A program made the position numbers and the translations under genes. A DNA stretch of 44,089 nt from an uncultured Bacteroides sp. (GTDB lineage Bacteria; Bacteroidota; Bacteroidia; Bacteroidales; Bacteroidaceae), in contig CAJKXC010000018.1 in assembly GCA_905203765.1 (NCBI GenBank), positions 1 through 44,089 on the forward strand, in the 5' to 3' direction. Below are positions 25,855 to 34,794 of this stretch, piece by piece. Within the stretch, counting starts at the first letter, position 1. Each line of letters begins with the position of its first letter. The notes under the pieces were generated by a model. It ran no database searches. It had not been told where the DNA came from and saw nothing but the letters and a program-made list of their open reading frames with translations.

Positions 25855-26688
25855 ATGGAAACGAAAGAGTTGTTTATACAAACAGAAAAGAATCGAAGAC
25901 GATTAATAGAGATTATCTATCATGCAAAGGCCGGGCATGTTGGCGGGGATTTATCATGTCTTAATATTCTTACGGCCCTTTACTTTGATGTAATGAATGT
26001 AAATGCAAGTTGTCCTAAAGATGATTCACGCGATCGCTTCATCTTGAGCAAAGGTCATTGTGTGGAAGCTCTGTATGTGACATTAGAATCAAAAGGATTT
26101 ATTACAGAGGGGGTTCTCGACACATTGGGACATTATGGCTCTGTTCTTTCGGGACATCCTACTATCGAAGTGCCGGGAATTGAAGTGAATACAGGCGCTT
26201 TGGGACACGGCTTGTCCGTTGGGGTAGGCATTGCAATTGCAGCTAAAATGGATAAGAAGAGTTACAAAACTTATGTACTGATGGGAGACGGAGAGCAGGG
26301 TGAGGGCTCTATTTATGAAGCTGCAATGGCTGCCCGCCAGTATAAGCTGGATAACTTGGTGGCTGTAATAGACCGTAATCATTTGCAGATTAGCGGCGAT
26401 ACGGAAGACGTAATGGGGATTGATGATATTCATGACCGTTGGACAGCTTTTGGCTGGGAGGTAAAGGATATGAATGGTGATGACATGGAAGATATTGTCA
26501 GGACTTTCCGTTCTATTGACTATGCCAATCATCGTCCCCATCTGCTGGTGGCCCATACTACAAAAGGCAAGGGAGTTTCTTTTATGGAAGGAGTCGCCAA
26601 GTGGCATCACGGTGTTCCCAGTGCAGAGCAGTATGAGCAGGCCATCCGGGAGATATCAGAACGAATTAAGAACTTAGAAAATAAATAA
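25855..26688 (+). CDS. aptA: Transketolase N-terminal (TPP-binding) subunit, putative apulose-4-phosphate transketolase subunit A
   Basis: 277 aa, the complete pyrophosphate-binding half of a split transketolase. His motifs are present (GHVGGDLS about 27-34, SKGHC 65-69, GALGHGL about 114-120). The TPP/metal motif GDGEQGEGSIYEA begins at 144, with Asn175 in VIDRNHLQISG. It works with the next gene, whose ATG lies two nt after this stop. Split transketolases serve several pathways. Next to a FGGY kinase, a fucose-isomerase-like protein and a permease, the closest known match is the P. vulgatus-type apulose-4-phosphate transketolase, which moves a two-carbon unit from apulose 4-phosphate to glyceraldehyde 3-phosphate. 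Family is certain; substrate is inferred from context. Confidence 0.72.
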   Translation: METKELFIQTEKNRRRLIEIIYHAKAGHVGGDLSCLNILTALYFDVMNVNASCPKDDSRDRFILSKGHCVEALYVTLESKGFITEGVLDTLGHYGSVLSGHPTIEVPGIEVNTGALGHGLSVGVGIAIAAKMDKKSYKTYVLMGDGEQGEGSIYEAAMAARQYKLDNLVAVIDRNHLQISGDTEDVMGIDDIHDRWTAFGWEVKDMNGDDMEDIVRTFRSIDYANHRPHLLVAHTTKGKGVSFMEGVAKWHHGVPSAEQYEQAIREISERIKNLENK

Positions 26689-26690
26689 GT

Positions 26691-27614
26691 ATGATAGCTT
26701 GTAGAAAAAGTTTCACCGATACTTTGTTGTCATTAGCCCGTGCGGACAAAGATATCATTGCCGTAACAACGGATGCCCGTGGTTCGGTGACGTTGAATGA
26801 TTTTGCCAGGGAACTGCCACAGCAGTTTGTTGAATGTGGTATTGCGGAACAAGATGCCGTAGGCATTTCGGCAGGACTGGCACATAGCGGCAAGAAGGTT
26901 TTTGTCTGCGGTCCGGCATGCTTCTATGTAGCCCGCAGCCTGGAGCAAGTAAAAGTAGACTTGGCTTATAGCCGGAACAATGTGAAAATATTAGGTGTAA
27001 GTGGCGGTGTAGCCTATGGGGCATTGGGTGCTACCCATCATAGTTTGCATGATATTGCTGTGTTGCGAACATTTCCGGGCATGAACATTGTGTTGCCTTG
27101 TGACGCCCGCCAGACCAAAAAGCTGGTTGAATTCCTGATTGATTATCCTGAACCCGTGTATGTGCGGGTAGGTCGTGCCGCTGTGCCCGATGTTTATGAA
27201 AACGATGACTTTGATTTTGCAGTGGGTAAAGCCAATACATTGCTTGATGGTACTGACCTCACTATCATCGGTACGGGCGAGACTGTGTATCATGCTTATC
27301 GAGCTGGTCTGGAACTGCGCAAAAAAGGTATTTCTGCCCGTGTGCTGGATATGGCTTTTATCAAACCCTGTGATGAGGCAGCGGTTTTGAAAGCTGCGGT
27401 TGAAACCCAACGCATTATCACGGTGGAGGAGCATAGCCAGTTTGGCGGTCTTGGTGCCATGGTCACCGAAATTATCTCGGAACATCCCGTACCGGTAAAG
27501 ATATTGGGTATTCCTGATGAAAATGTGGTTCATGGAAATTCGAATGAAATCTTTGCGCATTACGGTCTGGACTCCGACGGTATTGTGAAAAGCGCATTGG
27601 ACTTCCTTAAATAA
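26691..27614 (+). CDS. aptB: Transketolase C-terminal subunit, putative apulose-4-phosphate transketolase subunit B
   Basis: 307 aa holding the pyrimidine-binding and C-terminal transketolase domains. ECGIAEQDAVGISAGLA (about 48-64) carries the cofactor-activating Glu (about 53). GVSGGVAYGALGATHHSLHD and YVRVGRAAVP follow, then the C-terminal domain (about 180-307) with RVLDMAFIKP and TVEEHSQFGGLG. It begins two nt after the subunit A stop, so the two are translationally coupled and presumably assemble as an A2B2 enzyme. Expected products with apulose 4-phosphate are dihydroxyacetone phosphate and xylulose 5-phosphate, both entering central metabolism. Substrate assignment rests on neighbours. 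Confidence 0.72.
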   Translation: MIACRKSFTDTLLSLARADKDIIAVTTDARGSVTLNDFARELPQQFVECGIAEQDAVGISAGLAHSGKKVFVCGPACFYVARSLEQVKVDLAYSRNNVKILGVSGGVAYGALGATHHSLHDIAVLRTFPGMNIVLPCDARQTKKLVEFLIDYPEPVYVRVGRAAVPDVYENDDFDFAVGKANTLLDGTDLTIIGTGETVYHAYRAGLELRKKGISARVLDMAFIKPCDEAAVLKAAVETQRIITVEEHSQFGGLGAMVTEIISEHPVPVKILGIPDENVVHGNSNEIFAHYGLDSDGIVKSALDFLK

Positions 27615-27643
27615 TTGATATCTGCCTTTATATAATACATAAC

Positions 27644-29125
27644 ATGAAAAACTCAATCATTACAATTGACCAAAGTACATCTGCCACCAAGGCCATGCTT
27701 TTCAACGAAAAGTGTGAAATGATACGTCGTGTCAACGTGAGCCATCAGCAGTATTATCCGCAAGTAGGCTGGGTAGAGCACGATGCTGAAGAAATTTATC
27801 AGAATGTGTTGAAGGGAGTGGCAGAACTGTTGAAGGGTGAAATTATGGATAGCACAACTTATTCATTGGCTATCACCAACCAACGTGAAACGGTGGTGGT
27901 ATGGAACCGGCATACGGGAAAACCGGTATGCAACGCTGTGGTATGGCAGTGCATGCGTGGGGCGGACTTCTGCAATGAACTGAAAAAGCAAGGATACAGT
28001 GAAATGGTGCAGGCAAAGAGCGGCCTGTTGATAGACCCTTATTTCTCGGCCAGTGGTGTGAAGTGGATACTTGATAATGTGGAAGGTGCACGCAAGGCTG
28101 CTGACAATGGAGATTTGCTGATGGGAACGATCGATTCGTGGCTCATTTGGAATTTGACGGAAGGTAAACGCCATGTCACGGATTACACCAATGCTTCCAG
28201 AACTTTACTATTTAATATCCATACTCTGCAATGGGATGATGATTTATTGAAACTGTTCACTATTCCTGAAAGTATGATGCCCGAAGTATTGCCATGCGAT
28301 GCTGTTTTCGGAGAAACGACAATTGGCGGCCTATTCAGGGAACCTATTGCTATTGCAGGTGTATTGGGAGATTCGCATGGCGCATTGACCGGTCAGATGT
28401 GTTTTGAAGAGGGATTGGGTAAAACCACCTATGGTACGGGCTCATCGGTAATGGTAAATATTGGTGGAAAAGCAGTGCCGGCTCCTCAAGGTTTGGTTAC
28501 TTCTGTCGGTTTTGCCGCTCTCGGCAAAGTGTTTTATGCTTTCGAGGGTAATATTCATTGCACCGGAGCTACAATAAGCTGGTTGGAACAAAAACTGAAG
28601 ATGATTGCATCGCCGGGTGAGGCAGAAGCACAAGCTGTTGCAGTCAAGGATAACGGCGGCGTGTACTTTGTCCCTGCTTTTGCCGGATTGGGCGCCCCCT
28701 GGTGGCACAGCGAAGCAAAGGCTACTATTTCCGGCATGACCTTAGGAACCGGACGGGCCCACATCCTCAGGGCTGCCCTTGAGTCTATAGCCTATCAGGT
28801 GAATGATTTGGTAAAAGCTATGACTTGTAAGGCAGGCATCGGACTGAAAGAACTTCGCGTAGACGGTGGCCCTACAAAAAATAAGTTTCTGATGCAATTC
28901 CAGGCAGACTGCCTGCGTGTCCCTATCGACTGTTCGGACATTGAAGAAGCTTCGGCACTGGGTGCTGTGGTGATGAACGGAATAGCCCGTAAAGTATGGA
29001 CCGGCTTTGAACAGGTAGCTGCCTTGCGCAGAAGCCGATGCCGAATAACCCCACAGGATAATGCGCAATTGATGCACGACTGGTACGAGGGTTGGCTGAA
29101 AACTGTGAACCAATTAATCAAATAG
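27644..29125 (+). CDS. aplK: FGGY-family carbohydrate kinase (glycerol-kinase-like), putative apulose kinase
   Basis: 493 aa, full length for FGGY kinases. N-terminal phosphate loop DQSTSATKAM is at about 9-18. AITNQRETVVVWNRHTGKPV and AVVWQCMR are close to glycerol kinase. The second domain has GDSHGALTGQ, TYGTGSSVMVNIGG, PAFAGLGAPWW, LRAALESIAYQVNDLV and LRVDGGPTKNKFLMQFQAD. In glycerol kinases the Asp motif normally reads GDQQAAL; here it is GDSHGAL, which suggests an altered substrate. It lies 29 nt after the transketolase pair and 34 nt before the isomerase. In the apiose pathway this step would phosphorylate D-apulose to D-apulose 4-phosphate. Glycerol, xylulose or another ketose remain alternatives. 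Confidence 0.68.
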   Translation: MKNSIITIDQSTSATKAMLFNEKCEMIRRVNVSHQQYYPQVGWVEHDAEEIYQNVLKGVAELLKGEIMDSTTYSLAITNQRETVVVWNRHTGKPVCNAVVWQCMRGADFCNELKKQGYSEMVQAKSGLLIDPYFSASGVKWILDNVEGARKAADNGDLLMGTIDSWLIWNLTEGKRHVTDYTNASRTLLFNIHTLQWDDDLLKLFTIPESMMPEVLPCDAVFGETTIGGLFREPIAIAGVLGDSHGALTGQMCFEEGLGKTTYGTGSSVMVNIGGKAVPAPQGLVTSVGFAALGKVFYAFEGNIHCTGATISWLEQKLKMIASPGEAEAQAVAVKDNGGVYFVPAFAGLGAPWWHSEAKATISGMTLGTGRAHILRAALESIAYQVNDLVKAMTCKAGIGLKELRVDGGPTKNKFLMQFQADCLRVPIDCSDIEEASALGAVVMNGIARKVWTGFEQVAALRRSRCRITPQDNAQLMHDWYEGWLKTVNQLIK

Positions 29126-29159
29126 AATAATCTTTATAGTAATAAATTTAATACCGACA

Positions 29160-30590
29160 ATGACAATGGAAAACAAGAAGAAAATGTGCTTTGGCATTAT
29201 TATCGGCACCCGTGCCTATTTCAATTCTGAATTGGCAAAAGACGTTCGTAAACAACTGTTGAAGACCCTTACCGATGAGGGCTATGACTATGTAATTCTG
29301 CCCGAAGATGCAACTCCGACCGGCAGTAGTAGTATCGAGACCCGTGAAGATGGCCTGAAGTGTGCCGACCTCTTCCGGCAGAACCGTGACCGTATTGACG
29401 GTATCATCGTTTCATTGCCGAACTTTGGTTTTGAGATTGGCATTATCAATGCTATCAGTGTAGCAGATCTGAATGTCCCTGTCCTGGTACAGGCGTGCGA
29501 TGACGAAAATGACAAGGTTGACTTGGATAGTCGTCGTGATGCTTTCTGCGGTAAGATATCGGTCTGCAATAATCTTTATCAATATGGTATACCGTTTACT
29601 GATACCACTTTACATACATATTCTATCTATTCCGACTTGCTGGCTAAAGACATCAATAAGTTTGCAGGTATCTGCCGTGTAGTCAACGGCTTGCGTCATG
29701 CCCGTATCGGAGCTATCGGTGCCCGTCCTGCTGGCTTCCAGACCGTACGTGCCAGCGAGAAACTGTTGCAAAAGAGTGGCATTACAGTAGTACCGGTAGA
29801 TCTTTCGGAGATTCTTGGTGCTGCCCGCAAAATAGAAGATACGGATGCCGGATTACTGAAAAAGTTGGAGGAGATTAAGTGTTATGCCGCCGTTCCCAGG
29901 GAATATAGCGATAAGTTAGTGTTACAGGCAAAATTCGGTGTGGCTGTGGAGCGTTGGATTGAAGCGAATCAGATTGATGCCGTTGCTGTTCAATGCTGGG
30001 ATTCTTTGGAACAGAACTATGGCTGTGCGGCTTGTGTGACAATGAGTATGCTGGGCGAGAAACTGCTTCCAGCAGCTTGTGAGGTCGATATTGCAGGCGC
30101 TGTATCCATGTATGCTTTGACGTTGGCCGCAAAAGGACAGTCGGCATTGCTCGATTGGAATAACAACTTTGCAGAAGACCGTAACAAATGTGTATGTACA
30201 CACTGCGGTAACTTCCCGAAATCATTCGTGCAGAATGACTTGAAGCTCGGTACGTTGGGCGTTTTGGGGCGCACCTTGGGTAAGGTAAATACATTTGGTG
30301 CCGTCTATGGCAAAGTTACCAAAGGAGATTTCACTTTCTTCCGTATCTCCACCGATGATACCAAGGGATGTATCAAAGCCTATCTGGGTACCGGTGAAAT
30401 AACCGATGACCCGTATGGAATGGATGGATGTATTGCCGTCACTAAGGTGGATAATCTGCAGAGCTTAATGAAACACATTTGCAAGAACGGTTATGAACAT
30501 CATGTAGCTATGGTTCGCAATGATGTGAAGGATATTCTGAATGAGGCCATCGATAATTATTTGGGATGGAACTTATATGTACATGAATAA
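29160..30590 (+). CDS. apsI: L-fucose/L-arabinose isomerase-fold protein, putative D-apiose isomerase
   Basis: 476 aa, cytoplasmic (no signal peptide). It resembles L-fucose isomerase family proteins: an N-terminal Rossmann-like domain (IIIGTRAYFNSELA), a middle domain with GAIGARPAGFQTVR, AVQCWDSLEQNYGCAAC about 275-292, and the likely metal-binding Glu/Asp pair in AACEVDIAGA (about 306-315). Cysteine-rich CVCTHCGNFP near 344 is notable. It is shorter than classic FucI (about 590 aa). Downstream genes do not include fuculose aldolase, so fucose is unlikely. Placement between kinase and permease fits aldose-to-ketose isomerisation of D-apiose to D-apulose, inferred from context. The start could instead be the Met at 29166. 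Confidence 0.62.
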   Translation: MTMENKKKMCFGIIIGTRAYFNSELAKDVRKQLLKTLTDEGYDYVILPEDATPTGSSSIETREDGLKCADLFRQNRDRIDGIIVSLPNFGFEIGIINAISVADLNVPVLVQACDDENDKVDLDSRRDAFCGKISVCNNLYQYGIPFTDTTLHTYSIYSDLLAKDINKFAGICRVVNGLRHARIGAIGARPAGFQTVRASEKLLQKSGITVVPVDLSEILGAARKIEDTDAGLLKKLEEIKCYAAVPREYSDKLVLQAKFGVAVERWIEANQIDAVAVQCWDSLEQNYGCAACVTMSMLGEKLLPAACEVDIAGAVSMYALTLAAKGQSALLDWNNNFAEDRNKCVCTHCGNFPKSFVQNDLKLGTLGVLGRTLGKVNTFGAVYGKVTKGDFTFFRISTDDTKGCIKAYLGTGEITDDPYGMDGCIAVTKVDNLQSLMKHICKNGYEHHVAMVRNDVKDILNEAIDNYLGWNLYVHE

Positions 30591-30623
30591 GGAGTCGCAC
30601 CGTAAAAACTGGGAAGAAAAACT

Positions 30624-31640
30624 ATGATACTCGTTGATAACTATGTTTTAGCCATTTTGTGTTGTGCCTATTGCTGCCTCTGCTGGGGTTCATGGGCCAA
30701 TACACAGAAGATGGTGACTTCGAAAAGCTGGAGTTTCGAGCTTTTCTATTGGGACTTGACTTTCGGTTTGTTCTTTACGGCTCTGTTGGGTGCCCTTACT
30801 TTGGGCAGCTTGGGCAGCGAAGGGCGTACTTTCTTTGAAGATTTGGCGGTGATGGACTGGAATAGCATGAAATATGCGCTACTGGGAGGCATCGTCTGGA
30901 ATTTTGGGAACATCTTCCTCACGGCTGCCATCGCTGTGGCAGGCATGTCAATCGGCTTCCCTATCGGTGGTGGGCTGGCCTGGATTGGCGGCATTATTTT
31001 TAATTATCTGCTTATCTCTTTGGCAGGTGAGGTTTATCCCGGAAATCAAACGTTGCTTTGGATCGGTGTCGCAATAATCGTTATCGCTATTTATATCTGT
31101 GGGCAAGCCTATGGTAAGATGTCGGCAAGCAATGCTTCCACTCCGAAGAAAGGTATTCTACTGGCTATTGTTGCGGGACTGGCCATTATGTTCTTTTATG
31201 GCTTGGTTGTAAAATCGCTCGACCCACAATATGTTACGGGCGGTACCGGAACACTGACTCCTTATACGGGTGTATTCTGCTTCGCTGCGGGAGTGCTTGT
31301 CACTACTCCTGTCTTTAACGCCTTTGCTATGAGCCATCCGGTGCAGGGCAATAAGGTGACGATGAAGGATTACTTGAAAGGCGATGCACGCACGCATCTT
31401 GTCGGTATGCTGGGTGGTTTCATCTGGATGAGTGGCATGGTGGTCAGTTTTATGGGAGCCGGCTCTGCCAACCCTGCCATATCTTATGCACTGAGCAATG
31501 CTGCACCGGTTGTAGCCATGATCTGGGGATTCTTTGTATGGAAGGAATTCAAAGGTGCTCCGAAAGGTACCATACCTTTGATTGCAATCATGTTTGTGAT
31601 GTTTGTAATAGGGCTGGTACTGATAACTCTTTCAAACTGA
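30624..31640 (+). CDS. GRP/ureide-permease-type (DMT superfamily) sugar permease
   Basis: 338 aa with about ten hydrophobic helices, for example the N-terminal YVLAILCCAYCCLCWGSWAN, GGIVWNFGNIFLTAAIAVAG and IPLIAIMFVMFVIGLVLITL at the C-terminus. Motifs WGSWAN, GIVWNFGN and IGFPIGGGLAW are typical of the glucose/ribose permease (GRP) and ureide permease branch. It probably brings a free monosaccharide, here likely apiose, across the inner membrane for the isomerase encoded just before it (33 nt gap). SusC starts 38 nt after its stop. Confidence 0.8.
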   Translation: MILVDNYVLAILCCAYCCLCWGSWANTQKMVTSKSWSFELFYWDLTFGLFFTALLGALTLGSLGSEGRTFFEDLAVMDWNSMKYALLGGIVWNFGNIFLTAAIAVAGMSIGFPIGGGLAWIGGIIFNYLLISLAGEVYPGNQTLLWIGVAIIVIAIYICGQAYGKMSASNASTPKKGILLAIVAGLAIMFFYGLVVKSLDPQYVTGGTGTLTPYTGVFCFAAGVLVTTPVFNAFAMSHPVQGNKVTMKDYLKGDARTHLVGMLGGFIWMSGMVVSFMGAGSANPAISYALSNAAPVVAMIWGFFVWKEFKGAPKGTIPLIAIMFVMFVIGLVLITLSN

Positions 31641-31678
31641 TGTTTTTAAAATTCATTGTTAACCCAAAATAGTATTAA

Positions 31679-34600
31679 ATGAAAACAATTGTAACGCAAA
31701 TTAGGCAGAAAAGGTTAATGGCTCTGGTGCTATTCCTTTTGGTAGGTATGACATCTGTTTTTGCACAGAAACAAGTGAATGTGTCTGGTAAGATCATTGA
31801 TGAACTTAACGAACCGATGATTGGTGTAAGCGTATTTGAAAAAGGCACTACAAACGGTGTAATAACTGACCTGGATGGTAATTATACTTTGTCGGTGACT
31901 GAGGGCGCTACCATTATTTATTCTTATATCGGATATATAACCCAGGAAAAGAAGGCTGTTGCCGGTACTATGAATATTACACTGAAAGAAGATACCAAGA
32001 CTTTGGATGAAGTGGTAGTAGTAGGATATGGTGTACAGAAGAAAAGTTCTGTAACGGGAGCCATATCTTCGGTAAAGGCGGAAGATTTTGAAAATCGTAC
32101 CATAACCAATGCAGAACAGGCCTTGCAGGGAAAGACAGCCGGTGTACAGATTATTTCTGCATCCGCAGCTCCGGGCTCAAATCCTGCTATCCGTATTCGC
32201 GGTTATAGCAGTAATGCCAGCTCTGACCCTCTATACGTAGTCGATGGTTTGCGCACGAAAGATATCAGCAATATCGACCCGAATGACATTGAAAGTATGG
32301 AAGTACTGAAAGATGCAGCCTCTGCCGCGATCTATGGTGCCCAGGCAGGTAATGGTGTCGTTCTTATTACCACCCGGAAAGCAAAGAAGGGAGTTCGCCG
32401 TATTTCTTATGATTTCCAGCTGTCTTCACAGACTTTGGGACGTACTCCCGATATTCTGAATTCTCAGGAATATGTCAATTATATGACTGAGGGTAACCTT
32501 ATTCCCAGAGAGACAATCGATAGATACTGGGATGGAAAGACAAATACCGATTGGGTGAACGAAACGTTTGAATCGTCCATGATGCAACGCCATAACGTAA
32601 ACTTCCAGGGAGCTAATGAAAACGGTTCATTGTTTGCTTCGCTCTCTTATTTAAGCAACAATGGTCCTATTGTAGGCGATAAAGATGTTTTTGACCGTAT
32701 TACCGGTACTGTCAATGCTGACTATAAAGTGAAGGACTGGCTGAAGTTTACGACCAACAATTCATTCTCCCGTTATCATGTACAGTCTGTAAGCGAAGGT
32801 TCTGCAACCGGTTCCCTTATGTTGTCTGCCATTCAGCTTGATCCTTTGACTCCTGTCACCTATGCACCGGACAAACTGCCTGATACCATGATTAACTATA
32901 TGAATCAAGGCCATACTTTGCTTCAGAATGCCACTGGGGACTATTATTCAATTTCTCCTTACGGTGATTCCAACAATATCAATCCGTATATAATGCGCGA
33001 CCGTGGTACGACAAAAAGAGACGGCTTTGTGTTCAGTGGCTCTACGTATCTGGACTTTACTCCCATCAAGGAGCTGGTTATTACTTCACGCCTGGGTTAC
33101 CGTTATACTTATAACAACTCTTACGGCTACACGATGCCTAACATTACTTGTTCGGACCTTTATCAGGACTATGTATCTGTGAATGCTACAAGCTCGAATA
33201 CCACTTACTGGCAATGGGAAAACTTTGCCAACTATACCAAGACATTTGCAGATAAACACAATGTAAACGTTATGGTTGGTATGTCTTATTCTTCCAATAC
33301 CTCTTTTGGCGTGACGGGTGGCATCAACGGTAGCCGTTCCGGTGATAAACTCGATTTGGGTATTACCAAACTGGATCCCAATTATGCATACTTTGCCTAT
33401 CAAACGGGTACGGCTACCCGTACGGTTAGCGGTGGTGAAAAGCGCAGATATGCAAATCTATCATACTTCGGCAGAGCTTCTTACGATTATGCAGGCAAGT
33501 ATTTTGCCCAGTTTACTCTGCGTGCCGATGCTGCCGATTTGTCTATTCTGCCTTTGCAGAAACGTTGGGGATATTTTCCGGCCGTATCTGTCGGTTGGGT
33601 GCTTTCCAATGAGAAGTTCATGGAAAATATCGAGGCAATTTCTCACCTGAAATTGCGCGCAAGTTGGGGACAGAATGGTAGTATTGCCGGCTTGGCAGAT
33701 TATATGTATGACGCTACCATCTTGTCTGAAATCAGTTATCCCATGACCAATGATGTGTCTTATGAGACCGGTTCATTGCCATCGGCAACCGGTAACTATG
33801 AACTGAAATGGGAAACTTCCGAACAGATTGACTTGGGAGTTGACTTACGTATGTTGAACGACCGTTTGAGTTTTGGTGTGGATTATTATGAAAAGAAAAC
33901 AAAGGATTTGATTGTAACCGGTATTACTCCTTCGTTGATAGTAGGTAATACTACCTCTCCAATGAATGCCGGTAACGTCAAGAACAGCGGCTTTGAGTTC
34001 GAACTGTCATGGCGTGATCATATCAAAGACTTCAGTTATAGCGTAAAAGCCAATATTGCAACCTTGAAGAATAAGGTGACTTATCTGCATGAGACCCTGG
34101 AACGTATCCAAAGTACGACAAGTGCCGGCATTGGCGTTATGAACTACTTTGAAGAAGGACACCCCATTTGGTATATGCGTGGCTACAAATGTACGGGTAT
34201 TGATCCGGAAACGGGTGACCCTGTCTTTGCCGACTTGACTGATGATGGTATTATTGGAGATGCCGACCAGGTGGAGATTGGCTCTGCCATACCCGATTTT
34301 ACTTATGGTATCACCTTGACAGCTGCGTGGAAAGGCTTTGATTTGACTGTTTTCGGATCCGGTTCGCAGGGTAATGATGTATTTGCAGGTTATAACCGTA
34401 CTTCCCGTATGAAGGCAAATACTTTGAAAGAATTCTATGACGGTCGTTGGACTAAAGCCGGTGATAATGCAAAATATGCTCGTTCCAATCCCGGTAATTA
34501 TGACAAATATTTGAAGAGTTCCAAATTTGTCTTTGATGGTTCATATTTCAAAATTAAACAGATTCAATTGGGGTATAATCTGCCTAAGAATCTGCTGAAG

Positions 34601-34774
34601 AAAGTGTCTTTAAGCAATCTTCGTCTCTATTGTTCTTTGGATGACTTCTTTACTTTTACTAAATATCCGGGATTTGATCCTGAATTCACAAGTACAGGTA
34701 ATGCAATGGGGTTGGATATGGGTTCTTATCCATCCAGTAAGAAGGTTGTATTTGGTCTTAATGTAGCATTTTAA
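31679..34774 (+). CDS. SusC/RagA family TonB-dependent outer-membrane transporter (PUL2)
   Basis: 1031 aa. The signal peptide ends SVFAQ (about 1-30), then a carboxypeptidase-regulatory-like domain (about 33-110), TLDEVVVVGYGVQKK, and a plug with EQALQGKTAGVQI, PLYVVDGLRTKDI and MEVLKDAASAAIYGAQAGNGVVLITT. The beta-barrel ends in KKVVFGLNVAF. It imports glycan fragments with the SusD encoded 20 nt downstream. No extra promoter is evident in the 38-nt gap from the permease, so it appears to be part of the same long transcript as the catabolic genes. Confidence 0.94.
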   Translation: MKTIVTQIRQKRLMALVLFLLVGMTSVFAQKQVNVSGKIIDELNEPMIGVSVFEKGTTNGVITDLDGNYTLSVTEGATIIYSYIGYITQEKKAVAGTMNITLKEDTKTLDEVVVVGYGVQKKSSVTGAISSVKAEDFENRTITNAEQALQGKTAGVQIISASAAPGSNPAIRIRGYSSNASSDPLYVVDGLRTKDISNIDPNDIESMEVLKDAASAAIYGAQAGNGVVLITTRKAKKGVRRISYDFQLSSQTLGRTPDILNSQEYVNYMTEGNLIPRETIDRYWDGKTNTDWVNETFESSMMQRHNVNFQGANENGSLFASLSYLSNNGPIVGDKDVFDRITGTVNADYKVKDWLKFTTNNSFSRYHVQSVSEGSATGSLMLSAIQLDPLTPVTYAPDKLPDTMINYMNQGHTLLQNATGDYYSISPYGDSNNINPYIMRDRGTTKRDGFVFSGSTYLDFTPIKELVITSRLGYRYTYNNSYGYTMPNITCSDLYQDYVSVNATSSNTTYWQWENFANYTKTFADKHNVNVMVGMSYSSNTSFGVTGGINGSRSGDKLDLGITKLDPNYAYFAYQTGTATRTVSGGEKRRYANLSYFGRASYDYAGKYFAQFTLRADAADLSILPLQKRWGYFPAVSVGWVLSNEKFMENIEAISHLKLRASWGQNGSIAGLADYMYDATILSEISYPMTNDVSYETGSLPSATGNYELKWETSEQIDLGVDLRMLNDRLSFGVDYYEKKTKDLIVTGITPSLIVGNTTSPMNAGNVKNSGFEFELSWRDHIKDFSYSVKANIATLKNKVTYLHETLERIQSTTSAGIGVMNYFEEGHPIWYMRGYKCTGIDPETGDPVFADLTDDGIIGDADQVEIGSAIPDFTYGITLTAAWKGFDLTVFGSGSQGNDVFAGYNRTSRMKANTLKEFYDGRWTKAGDNAKYARSNPGNYDKYLKSSKFVFDGSYFKIKQIQLGYNLPKNLLKKVSLSNLRLYCSLDDFFTFTKYPGFDPEFTSTGNAMGLDMGSYPSSKKVVFGLNVAF

Positions 34775-34794
34775 TCCTTAATTCAATACGCAAT

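Noticed and set aside
25855..27614. Transketolase broken by a frameshift or stop
   Set aside because: Each part is a complete functional half with its own ATG two nt apart, the normal form of split transketolases.
29160..30590. Standard L-fucose isomerase of a fucose operon
   Set aside because: No fuculokinase-aldolase pair or FucP-type MFS permease is present; the neighbours are transketolase subunits, which fit a pentulose phosphate.
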